Source: Paraescarpia echinospica
Lineage: Eukaryota; Annelida; Polychaeta; Sabellida; Siboglinidae
Reading direction: 5' to 3'
Length of the DNA: 64,000 nucleotides
NCBI GenBank assembly: GCA_020002185.1
Contig: CM034531.1
Coordinates: 48,494,715 to 48,558,714, forward strand
In this document: positions 43,401-58,800 of the stretch, piece after piece
Layout of the letters: each line of letters starts with the position of its first letter
How positions within the stretch are numbered: the first letter of the stretch is position 1
The notes under the pieces: model-generated
Told to the model about the DNA's origin: nothing
What the model saw: only the letters and a program-made list of their open reading frames with translations
The model's database searches: none
Translations under genes and position numbers: made by a program

Positions 43401-43620
43401 TCACCGTTAGAACACATCACATGTCATCAGGTAGATCTAGTATATTTGTTAAAATTAGAACACATCACGTGTCATCAGGTAGATCCAGTATATATGTCAC
43501 AGTTAGAACACATCACATGTCATCAGGTAGATCCAGTATATTTGTTACAGTTAGAACACATCACATGTCATCCGGTACAACCAGTATATTTGTCACAGTT
43601 AGAATACATCACATGTCATC
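40405..43620. repeat. 3.2-kb block of the satellite, first copy of a tandem duplication
   Basis: The order of variant units here is repeated from about 43,621 with an offset of 3,216 bp (67 units), becoming 3,264 bp (68 units) after one extra unit near 45,200. Marker units such as TTACAGATAGAGCACATCAC (40,425 and 43,641) and TTGTTAAAATTAGAACACAT recur at these offsets with very few substitutions. Confidence 0.85.
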
Positions 43621-46600
43621 AGGTAGATCCAGTATATTTGTTACAGATAGAGCACATCACATGTCATTAGGTAGATCCAGTATATATTTTACAGTTACAA
43701 CACATCACATGTCATCAGGTAGATACAGTGTATTTGTTACAGTTAGAGCACATCACATGTCATTAGTTAGATCTAGTATATATTTTACAGTTAGAACACA
43801 TCACATGTCATCAGATAGATCCAGTATATGTGTTACAGTTAGAGCACATCACATGTCATCAGGTAGATCCAGTAAATTTGTCACAGTTAGAGCACATCAC
43901 ATGTCATCAGGTAGGTCCAGTATATTTGTCACAGTTAGAACAGATCACATGTCATCAGGTAGATCCAGTATATTTTTCACAGTTAGAGCACATCACATGT
44001 CATCAGGTAGATCCAGTATATTTGTCACAGTTAGAGCACATCACATGTCATCAGGTAGACCCAGTATATTTTTCATAGTTAGAGCACTTCACATGTCATC
44101 AGGTAGACCCAGTATATTTGTCACAGTTAGAACACATCACATGTCGTCATGTAGATCCAGTATAATTGTCAACGTCAGAATACATCACATGTCATCAGGT
44201 AGATCCAGTATATTTGTTACAGTTATAACACATCACATGTCGTAAGGTAGATCCAGTATATTTGTCACCGTTAGAACACATCACATGTCATCAGGTAGAT
44301 CTAGTATATTTGTTAAAATTAGAACACATCACGTGTCATCAGGTAGATCCAGTATATATGTCACAGTTAGAACACATCACATGTCATCAGGTAGATCCAG
44401 TATATTTGTTACAGTTAGAACACATCACATGTCATCCGGTACAACCAGTATATTTGTCATAGTTAGAATACATCACATGTCATCATGTAGATCCAGTATA
44501 TTTGTCACAGATAGAACACATCACATGTCATCAGGTAGATCCAGTATATTTGTTACAGTTAGGGTACATCACATGTCGTCAGGTAGATCCAGTATATTTG
44601 TCACAGTTAGAACACCTCACATGTCATCATGTAGATCCAGTATATTTGTTACAGATAGAACACCTCACATGTCGTCAAGTAGATCCAGTATATGTGTTAC
44701 AGTTAGAACTGATAACATGTCATCAGGTAGATCCAGTATATTTGTCACAGTTAGAACACATCAAATGTCATCAGGTAGATCCAGTATATTTGTCACAGTT
44801 AGAACACATCACATGTCATCACGTAGATCCAGTATATTTGTCATAGTTAGAACAGATCACATATCATTAAGTAGATCCAGTATATTTGTTACAGTTAGAA
44901 CACATCAAATGTCATCAGATAGATCCAGTATATTTGTCACAGTTAGAACACACCACATGTCATGAGGTAGATCCAGTATATTTGTTACAGTTAGAACACA
45001 TCATATGTCATCACGTAGATCCAGTATATTTATTACAGTTAGAACACATCACATGTCATCAGGTAGATCCAGTATATTTGTCACAGTTAGAACACATCAC
45101 ATGTCATCAGGTAGATCCAGTATATTTGTCACAGTTAGAACACATCACATGTCATCAGGTAGATCCAGTATATTTGTCACAGTTAGAACACATCACATGT
45201 CATCAGGTAGATCCAGTATATTTGTCACAGTTAGAACACATCACATGTCATCAGGTAGATGCAGTATATTTGTCACAGTTAGAACACATCACATGTCATC
45301 AGGTAGATCCAGTATAACTGTCACAGTTAGAACACATCACATGTCATCAGGTAGATCCAATATATTTGTTACAGTTAGAACACATTACATGTCATCAGGT
45401 AGATCCAGTATATTTGTCACAGTTAGAGCAAATCACATGTCATCAGGTAGATCCTGTATATTTGTTACAGTTAGAGCACATCACATGTCATCAGGTAGAT
45501 CCAGTATATTTGTCACAGTAAGAACAGATCACATTTCTTCAGGTAGATCCAGTATATTTGTCACAGTCAGAACACATCACATGTCATCAGGTAGAACCAA
45601 TATATTTGTCACAGTTAGAACACATCACATGTCATCAGGTAGATCCAGTATAACTGTCACAGTTAGAACACATCACATGTCGTCAGGTAGATCCAGTATA
45701 ATTGTCAACGTCAGAATACATCACATGTCATCAGGTAGATCCAGTATATTTGTAACAGTTAGATCGCATCACATGTCGTAAGGTAGATCCAGTATATTTG
45801 TCACAGTTAGAACACATCACATGTCATCAGGTAGATCTAGTATATTTGTTAAAATTAGAACACATCACGTGTGATCAGGTAGATCCAGTATATTTGTCAC
45901 AGTTAGAAAACATCACATGTCATCAGGTAGATCCAGTATATATGTCACAGTTAGAACACATCGCATGTCATCAGGTAGATCCAGTATATTTGTTACAGTT
46001 AGAACACATCACATGTCATCAGGTAGATCCAGTATATTTGTCACAGTTATAACACATCCCATGTCATCAGGTAGATGCAGTATATTTGTCACAGTTAGAA
46101 CAGATCACATGTCATCAGGTAGATCCAGTATATTTTTCACAGTTAGAGCACATCACATGTCATCAGGTAGATCCAGTATATTTGTCACAGTTAGAGCACA
46201 TCACATGTCATCAGGTAGACCCAGTATATTTTTCATAGTTAGAGCACTTCACATGTCATCAGGTAGACCCAGTATATTTGTCACAGTTAGAACATATCAC
46301 ATGTCGTCAGGTAGATCCAGTATAATTGTCAACGTCAGAATACATCACATGTCATCAGGTAGATCCAGTATATTTTTCACAGTTAGAGCACATCACATGT
46401 CATCAGGTAGATCCAGTATATTTGTCACAGTTAGAGCACATCACATGTCATCAGGTAGACCCAGTATATTTTTCATAGTTAGAGCACTTCACATGTCATC
46501 AGGTAGACCCAGTATATTTGTCACAGTTAGAACACATCACATGTCGTCATGTAGATCCAGTATAATTGTCAACGTCAGAATACATCACATGTCATCAGGT

Positions 46601-46860
46601 AGATCCAGTATATTTGTTACAGTTAGAACACATCACATGTCGTAAGGTAGATCCAGTATATTTGTCACCGTTAGAACACATCACATGTCATCAGGTAGAT
46701 CTAGTATATTTGTTAAAATTAGAACACATCACGTGTCATCAGGTAGATCCAGTATATATGTCACAGTTAGAACACATCACATGTCATCAGGTAGATCCAG
46801 TATATTTGTTACAGTTAGAACACATCACATGTCATCCGGTACAACCAGTATATTTGTCAC
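43621..46860. repeat. 3.2-kb block of the satellite, second copy
   Basis: The second copy of the block at 40,405-43,620. Near identity of long runs of variant units implies a recent segmental event such as unequal exchange, rather than independent amplification. Confidence 0.82.
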
Positions 46861-49800
46861 AGTTAGAATACATCACATGTCATCATGTAGATCCAGTATA
46901 TTTGTCACAGATAGAACACATCACATGTCATCAGGTAGATCCAGTATATTTGTTACATTTAGGGTACATCACATGTCGTCAGGTAGATCCAGTATATTTG
47001 TCACAGTTAGAACACCTCACATGTCATCATGTAGATCCAGTATATTTGTTACAGATAGAACACCTCACATGTCGTCAAGTAGATCCAGTATATGTGTTAC
47101 AGTTAGAACTGATCACATGTCATCAGGTAGATCCAGTATATTTGTCACAGTTAGAACACATCAAATGTCATCAGGTAGATCCAGTATATTTGTCACAGTT
47201 AGAACACATCACATGTCATCACGTAGATCCAGTATATTTGTCATAGTTAGAACAGATCACATATCATTAAGTAGATCCAGTATATTTGTTACAGTTAGAA
47301 CACATCAAATGTCATCAGGTAGATCCAGTATATTTGTCACAGTTAGAACACATCACATGTCATGAGGTAGATCCAGTATATTTGTTACAGTTAGAACACA
47401 TCATATGTCATCACGTAGATCCAGTATATTTATTACAGTTAGAACACATCACATGTCATCAGGTAGATCCAGTATATTTGTCACAGTTAGAACACATCAC
47501 ATGTCACCAGGTAGATCCAGTATATTTGTCACAGTTAGAACACATCACATGTCATCAGGTAGATGCAGTATATTTGTCACAGTTAGAACACATCACATGT
47601 CATCAGGTAGATCCAGTATAACTGTCACAGTTAGAAAACATCACATGTCATCAGGTAGATCCAATATATTTGTTACAGTTAGAACACATTACATGTCATC
47701 AGGTAGATCCAGTATATTTGTCACAGTTAGAGCAAATCACATGTCATCAGGTAGATCCTGTATATTTGTTACAGTTAGAGCACATCACATGTCATCAGGT
47801 AGATCCAGTATATTTTTCACAGTAAGAACAGATCACATTTCTTCAGGTAGATCCAGTATATTTGTCACAGTCAGAACACATCACATGTCATCAGGTAGAA
47901 CCAACATATTTGTCACAGTTAGAACACATCACATGTCATCAGGTAGATCCAGTATAACTGTCACAGTTAGAACACATCACATGTCGTCAGGTAGATCCAG
48001 TATAATTGTAAACGTCAGAATACATCACATGTCATCAGGTAGATCCAGCATATTTGTAACAGTTAGATCGCATCACATGTCGTAAGGTAGATCCAGTATA
48101 TTTGTCACAGTTAGAACACATCACATGTCATCAGGTAGATCTAGTATATTTGTTAAAATTAGAACACATCACGTGTCATCAGGTAGATCCAGTATATTTG
48201 TCACAGTTAGAAAACATCACATGTCATCAGGTAGATCCAGTATATTTGTCACAGTTAGAACACTTCACATGTCATCAGGTAGATGCAGTATATTTGTCAC
48301 AGTTAGAACACATCACATGTCATCAGGTAGATCCAGTATAACTGTCACAGTTAGAACACATCACATGTCATCAGGTAGATCCAATATAATTGTTACAGTT
48401 AGAACACATTACATGTCATCAGGTAGATCCAGTATATTTGTCACAGTTAGAGCAAATCACATGTTATCAGGTAGATCCAGTATATTTGTTACAGTTAGAG
48501 CACATCACATGTCATCAGGTAGATCCAGTATATTTGTCACAGTAAGAACAGATCACATTTCTTCAGGTAGATCCAGTATATTTGTCACAGTCAGAACACA
48601 TCACATGTCATCAGGTAGAACCAATATATTTATCACAGTTAGAACACATCACATGTCATCAGGTAGATCCAGTATAACTGTCACAGTTAGAACACATCAC
48701 ATGTCGTCAGGTAGATCCAGTATAATTGTCAACGTCAGAATACATCACATGTCATCAGGTAGATCCAGTATATTTGTAACAGTTAGATCGCATCACATGT
48801 CGTAAGGTAGATCCAGTATATTTGTCACAGTTAGAACACATCACATGTCATCAGGTAGATCTAGTATATTTGTTAAAATTAGAACACATCACGTGTCATC
48901 AGGTAGATCCACTATAATTGTCACAGTTAGAAAACATCACATGTCATCAGGTAGAACCAGTATATATGTCACAGTTAGAACACATCACATGTCATCAGGT
49001 AGATCCAGTATACTTGTTACAGTTAGAACACATCACATGTCATCCGGTAGAACCAGTATATTTGTCACAGTTAGAATACATCACATGTCATCATGTAGAT
49101 CCAGTATATTTGTCAGAGATAGAACACATCACATGTCATCAGGTAGATCCAGTATATTTGTCACAGTTAGAACACATCCCATGTCATCAGGTAGATGCAG
49201 TATATTTGTCACAGTTAGAACAGATCACATGTCATCAGGTAGATCCAGTATATTTTTCACAGTTAGAGCACATCACATGTCATCAGGTAGATCCAGTATA
49301 TTTGTCACAGTTAGAGCACATCACATGTCATCAGGTAGACCCAGTATATTTTTCATAGTTAGAGCACTTCACATGTCATCAGGTAGACCCAGTATATTTG
49401 TCACAGTTAGAACATATCACATGTCGTCAGGTAGATCCAGTATAATTGTCAACGTCAGAATACATCACATGTCATCAGGTAGATCCAGTATATTTGTTAG
49501 AGTTAGAACACATCACATGTCGTAAGGTAGATCCAGTATATTTGTCACAGTTAGAACACATCACATGTCATCAGGTAGATCCAGTATATATGTCACAGTT
49601 AGAACACATCACATGTCATCAGGTAGATCCAGTATATTTGTTACAGTTAGAACACATCACATGTCATTAGGTAAATCCAGTATATTTGTTACAGTTAGAG
49701 CACATCACATGTCATCAGGTAGATCCAGTATATTTGTTACAGTTAGAACACATCACATGTCATCAGGTAGATCCAGTGTATTTGTCACAGTTAGAACACA

Positions 49801-52800
49801 TCACATGTCACCAGGTAGATCCAGTATATTTGTTACAGTTAGAACACATCACAAGTCATCAGGTAGACCCAGTATATTTGTTACAGTTAGAACATATCAC
49901 ATGTCATCAGGTAGATCCAGTATATGTGTTACAGTTTGAACACATCAAATGTCAACAGGTAGATCCAATATATTTGTCACAGTTAGAAGACATCACATGT
50001 CATCAGGTAGATCCAGTATATTTGTTACAGTTAGAACACATCACATGTCATCAGGTAGATCCAGTATATTTGTTACAGTTAGAACACATCACATGTCATC
50101 AGGTAGATCCAGTGTATTTGTCACAGTTAGAACACATCACATGTCACCAGGTAGATCCAGTATATTTGTTACAGTTAGAACACATCACAAGTCATCAGGT
50201 AGATCCAGTATATTTGTTACAGTTAGAACATATCACATGTCATCAGGTAGATCCAGGATATATGTTACAGTTTGAACACATCAAATGTCATCAGGTAGAT
50301 CCAGTATATTTGTCACAGTTAGAAGACATCACATGTCATCAGGTAGATCCAGTATATTTGTTACAGTTAGAACACATCACATGTCATCAGGTAGATCCAG
50401 TATATTTGTCACAGTTAGAACACATCACATGTCATCAGGTAGATCCAGTATATTTTTCACAGTTAGAACACATCACATGTCATCAGGTAGATCCAGTATA
50501 TTTGTCACAGTTAGAACACATCACATGTCATCAGGTAGATCCAGTATATTTGTTACAGTTAGAACACATCACATGTCATCAGGTAGATCCAGTATATTTG
50601 TCACAGTAAGAACAGATCACATTTCTTCAGGTAGATCCAGTATATTTGTCACAGTCAGAACACATCACATGTCATCAGGTAGAACCAATATATTTGTCAC
50701 AGTTAGAACACATCACATGTCATCAGGTAGATCCAGTATAACTGTCACAGTTAGAACACATCACATGTCGTCAGGTAGATCCAGTATAATTGTCAACGTC
50801 AGAATACATCACATGTCATCAGGTAGATCCAGTATATTTGTAACAGTTAGATCGCATCACATGTCGTAAGGTAGATCCAGTATATTTGTCACAGTTAGAA
50901 CACATCACATGTCATCAGGTAGATCTAGTATATTTGTTAAAATTAGAACACATCACGTGTCATCAGGTAGATCCACTATATTTGTCACAGTTAGAAAACA
51001 TCACATGTCATCAGGTAGATCCAGTATATATGTCACAGTTAGAACACATCACATGTCATCAGGTAGATCCAGTATATTTGTTACAGTTAGAACACATCAC
51101 ATGTCATCCGGTAGAACCAGTATATTTGTCACAGTTAGAATACATCACATGTCATCATGTAGATCCAGTATATTTGTCAGAGATAGAACACATCACATGT
51201 CATCAGGTAGATCCAGTATATTTGTCACAGTTAGAACACATCCCATGTCATCAGGTAGATGCAGTATATTTGTCACAGTTAGAACAGATCACATGTCATC
51301 AGGTAGATCCAGTATATTTTTCACAGTTAGAGCACATCACATGTCATCAGGTAGATCCAGTATATTTGTCACAGTTAGAGCACATCACATGTCATCAGGT
51401 AGACCCAGTATATTTTTCATAGTTAGAGCACTTCACATGTCATCAGGTAGACCCAGTATATTTGTCACAGTTAGAACATATCACATGTCGTCAGGTAGAT
51501 CCAGTATAATTGTCAACGTCAGAATACATCACATGTCATCAGGTAGATCCAGTATATTTGTTAGAGTTAGAACACATCACATGTCGTATGGTAGATCCAG
51601 TATATTTGTCACAGTTAGAACACATCACATGTCATCAGGTAGATCTAGTATATTTGTTAAAATTAGAACACATCACGTGTCATCAGGTAGATCCAGTATA
51701 TTTGTCACAGTTAGAACACATCACATGTCATCAGGTAGATCCAGTATATATGTCACAGTTAGAACACATCACATGTCATCAGGTAGATCCAGTATATTTG
51801 TTACAGTTAGAACACATCACATGTCATTAGGTAAATCCAGTATATTTGTTACAGTTAGAGCACATCACATGTCATCAGGTAGATCCAGTATATTTGTTAC
51901 AGTTAGAACACATCACATGTCATCAGGTAGATCCAGTGTATTTGTCACAGTTAGAACACATCACATGTCACCAGGTAGATCCAGTATATTTATTACAGTT
52001 AGAACACATCACAAGTCATCAGGTAGATCCAGTATATTTGTTACAGTTAGAACATATCACATGTCATCAGGTAGATCCAGGATATATGTTACAGTTTGAA
52101 CACATCAAATGTGATCAGGTAGATCCAGTATATTTGTCACAGTTAGAAGACATCACATGTCATCAGGTAGATCCAGTATATTTGTTACAGTTAGAACACA
52201 TCACATGTCATCAGGTAGATCCAGTATATTTGTCACAGTTAGAACACATCACATGTCATCAGGTAGATCCAGTATATTTTTCACAGTTAGAACACATCAC
52301 ATGTCATCAGGTAGATCCAGTATAACTGTCACAGTTAGAACACATCACATGTCATCAGGTAGATCCAGTATATTTGTTACAGTTAGAACACATCACATGT
52401 CATCAGGTAGATCCAGTATATTTGTCACAGTTAGAACACATCACTTGTCACCAGGTAGAACCAGTATATTTGTTACAGTTAGAACACATTACATATCATC
52501 AGGTAGATCCAGTATATTTGTTACAGTTAGAACATATCACATGTCATCAGGTAGATCGAGTATATATGTTACATTTTGAAAACATCAAATGTCATCAGGT
52601 AGATCCAGTATAATTGTCAAAGTTAGAACACATCACATGTCATCAGGTAGATCCAGTATATTTGTTACAGTTAGAACACATCACATGTCATCAGGTAGAT
52701 CCAGTATATTTGTCACAGTTAGAACACATCACATGTCACCAGGTAGATCCAGTATATTTGTTACAGTTAGAACACATCACATGTCATCAGGTAGATCCAG

Positions 52801-55800
52801 TATATTTGTTACAGTTAGAACATATCACATGTCATCAGGTAGATCCAGTATATATGTTACAGTTTGAACACATCAAATGTCAACAGGTAGATCCAGTATA
52901 TTTGTCACAGTTAGAAGACATCACATGTCATCAGGTAGATCCAGTATATTTGTTACAGTTAGAACACATCAGATGTCATCAGGTAGATCCAGTATATTTG
53001 TTACAGTTAGAACACATCACATGTCATCAGGTAGATCCAGTATATTTGTCACAGTTAGAACACATCACATGTCACCAGGTAGATCCAGTATATTTGTTAC
53101 AGTTAGAACACATCACAAGTCATCAGGTAGATCCAGTATATTTGTTACAGTTAGAACATATCACATGTCATCAGGTAGATCCAGTATATATGTTACAGTT
53201 TGAACACATCAAATGTCATCAGGTAGATCCAGTATATTTGTCACAGTTAGAAGACATGACATGTCATCAGGTAGATCCAGTATATTTGTTACAGTTAGAA
53301 CACATCACATGTCATCAGGTAGATCCAGTATATTTGTCACAGTTAGAACACATCACATGTCATCAGGTAGATCCAGTATATTTTTCACAATTAGAACACA
53401 TCACATGTCATCAGGTAGATCCAGTATAACTGTCACAGTTAGAACACATCACATGTCATCAGGTAGATCCAGTATATTTGTTACAGTTAGAACACATCAC
53501 ATGTCATCAGGTAGATCCAGTATATTTGTCACAGTTAGAACACATCACTTGTCACCAGGTAGATCCAGTATATTTGTTACAGTTAGAACACATCACATAT
53601 CATCAGGTAGATCCAGTATATTTGTTACAGTTAGAACATACCACATGTCATCAGGTAGATCGAGTATATATGTTACATTTTGAAAACATCAAATGTCATC
53701 AGGTAGATCCAGTATATTTGTCACAGTTAGAAGACATCACATGTCATCAGGTAGATCCAGTATATTTGTTACAGTTAGAACACATCACATGTCATCAGGT
53801 AGATCCAGTATATTTGTCACAGTTAGAACACATCGCATGTCATCAGGTAGATCCAGTATATTTTTCACAGTTAGAACACATCGCATGTCATCAGGTAGAT
53901 CCAGTATAACTGTCACAGTTAGAACACATCACATGTCATCAGGTAGATCCAGTATAACTGTCACAGCTAGAACACATCACATGTCATCAGGTAGATCCAG
54001 TATATTTGTCACTGTTAGAACACATCACATGACATCAGGTAGATCCAGTATATTTGTTACAGATAGAGCACATCACATGTCATTAGGTAGATCCAGTATA
54101 TATTTTACAGTTACAACATATCTCATGTCATCAGGTAGATACAGTATATTTGCTACAGTTAGAGCACATCACATGTCATTAGTTAGATCTAGTATATATT
54201 TTACAGTTAGAACACATCACATGTCATCAGATAGATCCAGTATATGTGTTACAGTTAGAGCACATCACATGTCATCAGGTAGATCCAGTATATTTGTCAC
54301 AGTTAGATCACATCACATGTCATCAGGTAGGTCCAGTATATTTGTCACAGTTAGAACATATCACATGTCATCAGGTAGATCCAGTATATTTTTCACAGTT
54401 AGAGCACATCACATGTCATCAGGTAGATCCAGTATATTTGTCACAGTTAGAGCACATCACATGTCATCAGGTAGACCCAGTATATTTTTCATAGTTAGAG
54501 TACTTCACATGTCATCAGGTAGACCCAGTATATTTGTCACAGTTAGAACACATCACATGTCGTCATGTAGATCCAGTATAATTGTCAACGTCAGAATACA
54601 TCACATGTCATCAGGTAGATCCAGTATATTTGTTACAGTTAGAACACATCACATGTCGTAAGGTAGATCCAGTATATTTGTCACCGTTAGAACACATCAC
54701 ATGTCATCAGGTAGATCTAGTATATTTGTTAAAATTAGAACACATCACGTGTCATCAGGTAGATCCAGTATATATGTCACAGTTAGAACACATCACATGT
54801 CATCAGGTAGATCCAGTATATTTGTTACAGTTAGAACACATCACATGTCATCCGGTACAACCAGTATATTTGTCACAGTTAGAATACATCACATGTCATC
54901 ATGTAGATCCAGTATATTTGTCACAGATAGAACACATCACATGTCATCAGGTAGATCCAGTATATTTGTTACAGTTAGGGTACATCACATGTCGTCAGGT
55001 AGATCCAGTATATTTGTCACAGTTAGAACACATCACATGTCATCATGTAGATCCAGTATATTTGTTACAGATAGAACACCTCACATGTCGTCAAGTAGAT
55101 CCAGTATATGTGTTACAGTTAGAACTGATCACATGTCATCAGGTAGATCCAGTATATTTGTCACAGTTAGAACACATCAAATGTCATCAGGTAGATCCAG
55201 TATATTTGTCACAGTTAGAACACATCACATGTCATCACGTAGATCCAGTATATTTGTCATAGTTAGAACAGATCACATATCATTATGTAGATCCTGTATA
55301 TTTGTTACAGTTAGAACACATCAAATGTCATCAGGTAGATCCAGTATATTTGTCACAGTTAGAACACATCACATGTCATGAGGTAGATCCAGTATATTTG
55401 TTACAGTTAGAACACATCATATGTCATCACGTAGATCCAGTATATTTATTACAGTTAGAACACATCACATGTCATCAGGTAGATCCAGTATATTTGTCAC
55501 AGTTAGAACACATCACATGTCATCAGGTAGATCCAGTATATTTGTCACAGTTAGAACACATCACATGTCATCAGGTAGATGCAGTATATTTGTCACAGTT
55601 AGAACACATCACATGTCATCAGGTAGATCCAGTATAACTGTCACAGTTAGAACACATCATATGTCATCAGGTAGATCCAATATATTTGTTACAGTTAGAA
55701 CACATTACATGTCATCAGGTAGATCCAGTATATTTGTCACAGTTAGAGCAAATCACATGTCATCAGGTAGATCCTGTATATTTGTTACAGTTAGAGCACA

Positions 55801-58800
55801 TCACATGTCATCAGGTAGATCCAGTATATTTGTCACAGTAAGAACAGATCACATTTCTTCAGGTAGATCCAGTATATTTGTCACAGTCAGAACACATCAC
55901 ATGTCATCAGGTAGAACCAATATATTTGTCACAGTTAGAACACATCACATGTCATCAGGTAGATGCAGTATAACTGTCACAGTTAGAACACATCACATGT
56001 CGTCAGGTAGATCCAGTATAATTGTCAACGTCAGAATGCATCACATGTCATCAGGTAGATCCAGTATATTTGTAACAGTTAGATCGCATCACATGTCGTA
56101 AGGTAGATCCAGTATATTTGTCACAGTTAGAACACATCACATGTCATCAGGTAGATCTAGTATATTTGTTAAAATTAGAACACATCACGTGTCATCAGGT
56201 AGATCCAGTATATTTGTCACAGTTAGAAAACATCACATGTCATCAGGTAGATCCAGTATATATGTCACAGTTAGAACACATCACATGTCATCAGGTAGAT
56301 CCAGTATATTTGTTACAGTTAGAACACATCACATGTCATCCGGTAGAACCAGTATATTTGTCACAGTTAGAATACATCACATGTCAACATGTAGATCCAG
56401 TATATTTGTCACAGATAGAACACATCACATTTCATCAGGTAGATCCAGTATATTTGTCACAGTTAGAACACATCCCATGTCATCAGGTAGATGCAGTATA
56501 TTTGTCACAGTTAGAACAGATCACATGTCATCAGGTAGATCCAGTATATTTTTCACAGTTAGAACACATCACATGTCATCAGGTAGATCCAGTATATTTG
56601 TCACAGTTAGAGCACGTCACATGTCATCAGGTAGACCCAGTATATTTTTCATAGTTAGAGCACTTCACATGTCATCAGGTAGACCCAGTATATTTGTCAC
56701 AGTTAGAACATATCACATGTCGTCAGGTAGATCCAGTATAATTGTCAACGTCAGAATACATCACATGTCATCAGGTAGATCCAGTATATTTGTTAGAGTT
56801 AGAACACATCACATGTCGTAAGGTAGATCCAGTATATTTGTCACAGTTAGAACACATCACATGTCATCAGGTAGATCTAGTATATTTGTTAAAATTAGAA
56901 CACATCACGTGTCATCAGGTAGATCCAGTATATTTGTCACAGTTAGAACACATCACATGTCATCAGGTAGATCCAGTATATATGTCACAGTTAGAACACA
57001 TCACATGTCATCAGGTAGATCCAGTATATTTGTTACAGTTAGAACACATCACATGTCATTAGGTAGATCCAGTATATTTGTTACAGTTAGAGCACATCAC
57101 ATGTCATTAGGTAGATCCAGTATATATTTTACAGTTAGAACACATCACATGTCATCAGATAAATCCAATATATGTGTTACAGTTAGAGCACATCACATGT
57201 CATCAGGTAGATCCAGTATATTTGTCACAGTTAGAACACATCACATTTCTTCAGGTAGATCCAGTATATTTGTCACAGTTAGAACACATCACATGTCATC
57301 AGGTAGAACCAGTATATGTTTCACAGATAGAACACATCACATGTCATCAGGTAGATCCAGTATAACTGTCACAGTTAGAACACATCACATGTCATCAGGT
57401 AGATCCAGTATAACTGTCACAGTTAGAACACATCACATGTCATCAGGTAGATTCAGTATATTTATCACAGTTAGAACACATCACATTTCATCAGGTAGAT
57501 CCAGTATATTTGTTACAGTTAGAGCACATCACATGTCATTAGGTAGATCCAGTATATATTTTACAGTTAGAACACATCACATGTCATCAGAGAGATCCAG
57601 TATATGTGTTACAGTTAGGGCACATCACATATCATCAGGTAGATTCAGTATATTTATCACAGTTAGAACACATCACATGTCATTAGGTAGATCCAGTATA
57701 TTTGTCACAGTTAGGGCACATCACATATCATCAGGTAGATCCAGTATATTTGTCACAGTTAGAACACATGACATGTCTTCAGGTAGATCCAATATATTTG
57801 TTACAGTTAGAACACATCACATGTCATCAGGTAGATCCAGTATATTTGTCACAGTTAGAGCAAATCACATGTCATCAGGTAGATCCTGTATATTTGTTAC
57901 AGTTAGAGCACGTCACATGTCATTAGGTAGATCCAGTATATTTGTCACAGTTAGAACACATCACATGTCATCAGGTAGATCCAGTATAACTGTCACAGTT
58001 AGAACACATCACATGTCGTCAGGTAGATCCAGTATAATTGTCAACGTCAGAATACATCACATGTCATCAGGTAGATCCAGTATATTTGTTACAGTTAGAT
58101 CGCATCACATGTCGTAAGGTAGATCCAGTATATTTGTCACAGTTAGAACACATCACATGTCATCAGGTAGATCTAGTATATTTGTTAAAATTAGAACACA
58201 TCACGTGTCATCAGGTAGATCCAGTATATTTGTCACAGTTAGAACACATAACATGTCATCAGGTAGATGCAGTATATATGTCACAGTTAGAACACATCAC
58301 ATGTCATCAGGTAGATCCAGTATATTTGTTACAGTTAGAACACATCACATGTCATCCGGTAGAACCAGTATATTTGTCACAGTTAGAATACATCACATGT
58401 CATCATGTAGATCCAGTACATTTGTCACAGATAGAACACATCACATGTCATCAGGTAGATCCAGTATATTTGTCACAGTTAGAACACATCACATGTCATC
58501 AGGTAGATGCAGTATATTTGTCACAGTTATAACACATCACATGCTATCAGGTAGATCCAGTATAACTGTCACAGTTAGAACACATCACATGTCATCAGGT
58601 AGATCCAATATATTTGTTACAGTTAGAAAACATCACATGTCATCAGGTAGATCCAGTATATTTGTCACAGTTAGAGCACATCACATGTCATCAGATAGAT
58701 CCAGTATATTTGTCACAGTTAGAGCACATCACTTGTCATCAGATAGATCCAGTATATTTGTCACAGTTAGAACACATCACATGTCATCAGGTAGATCCAG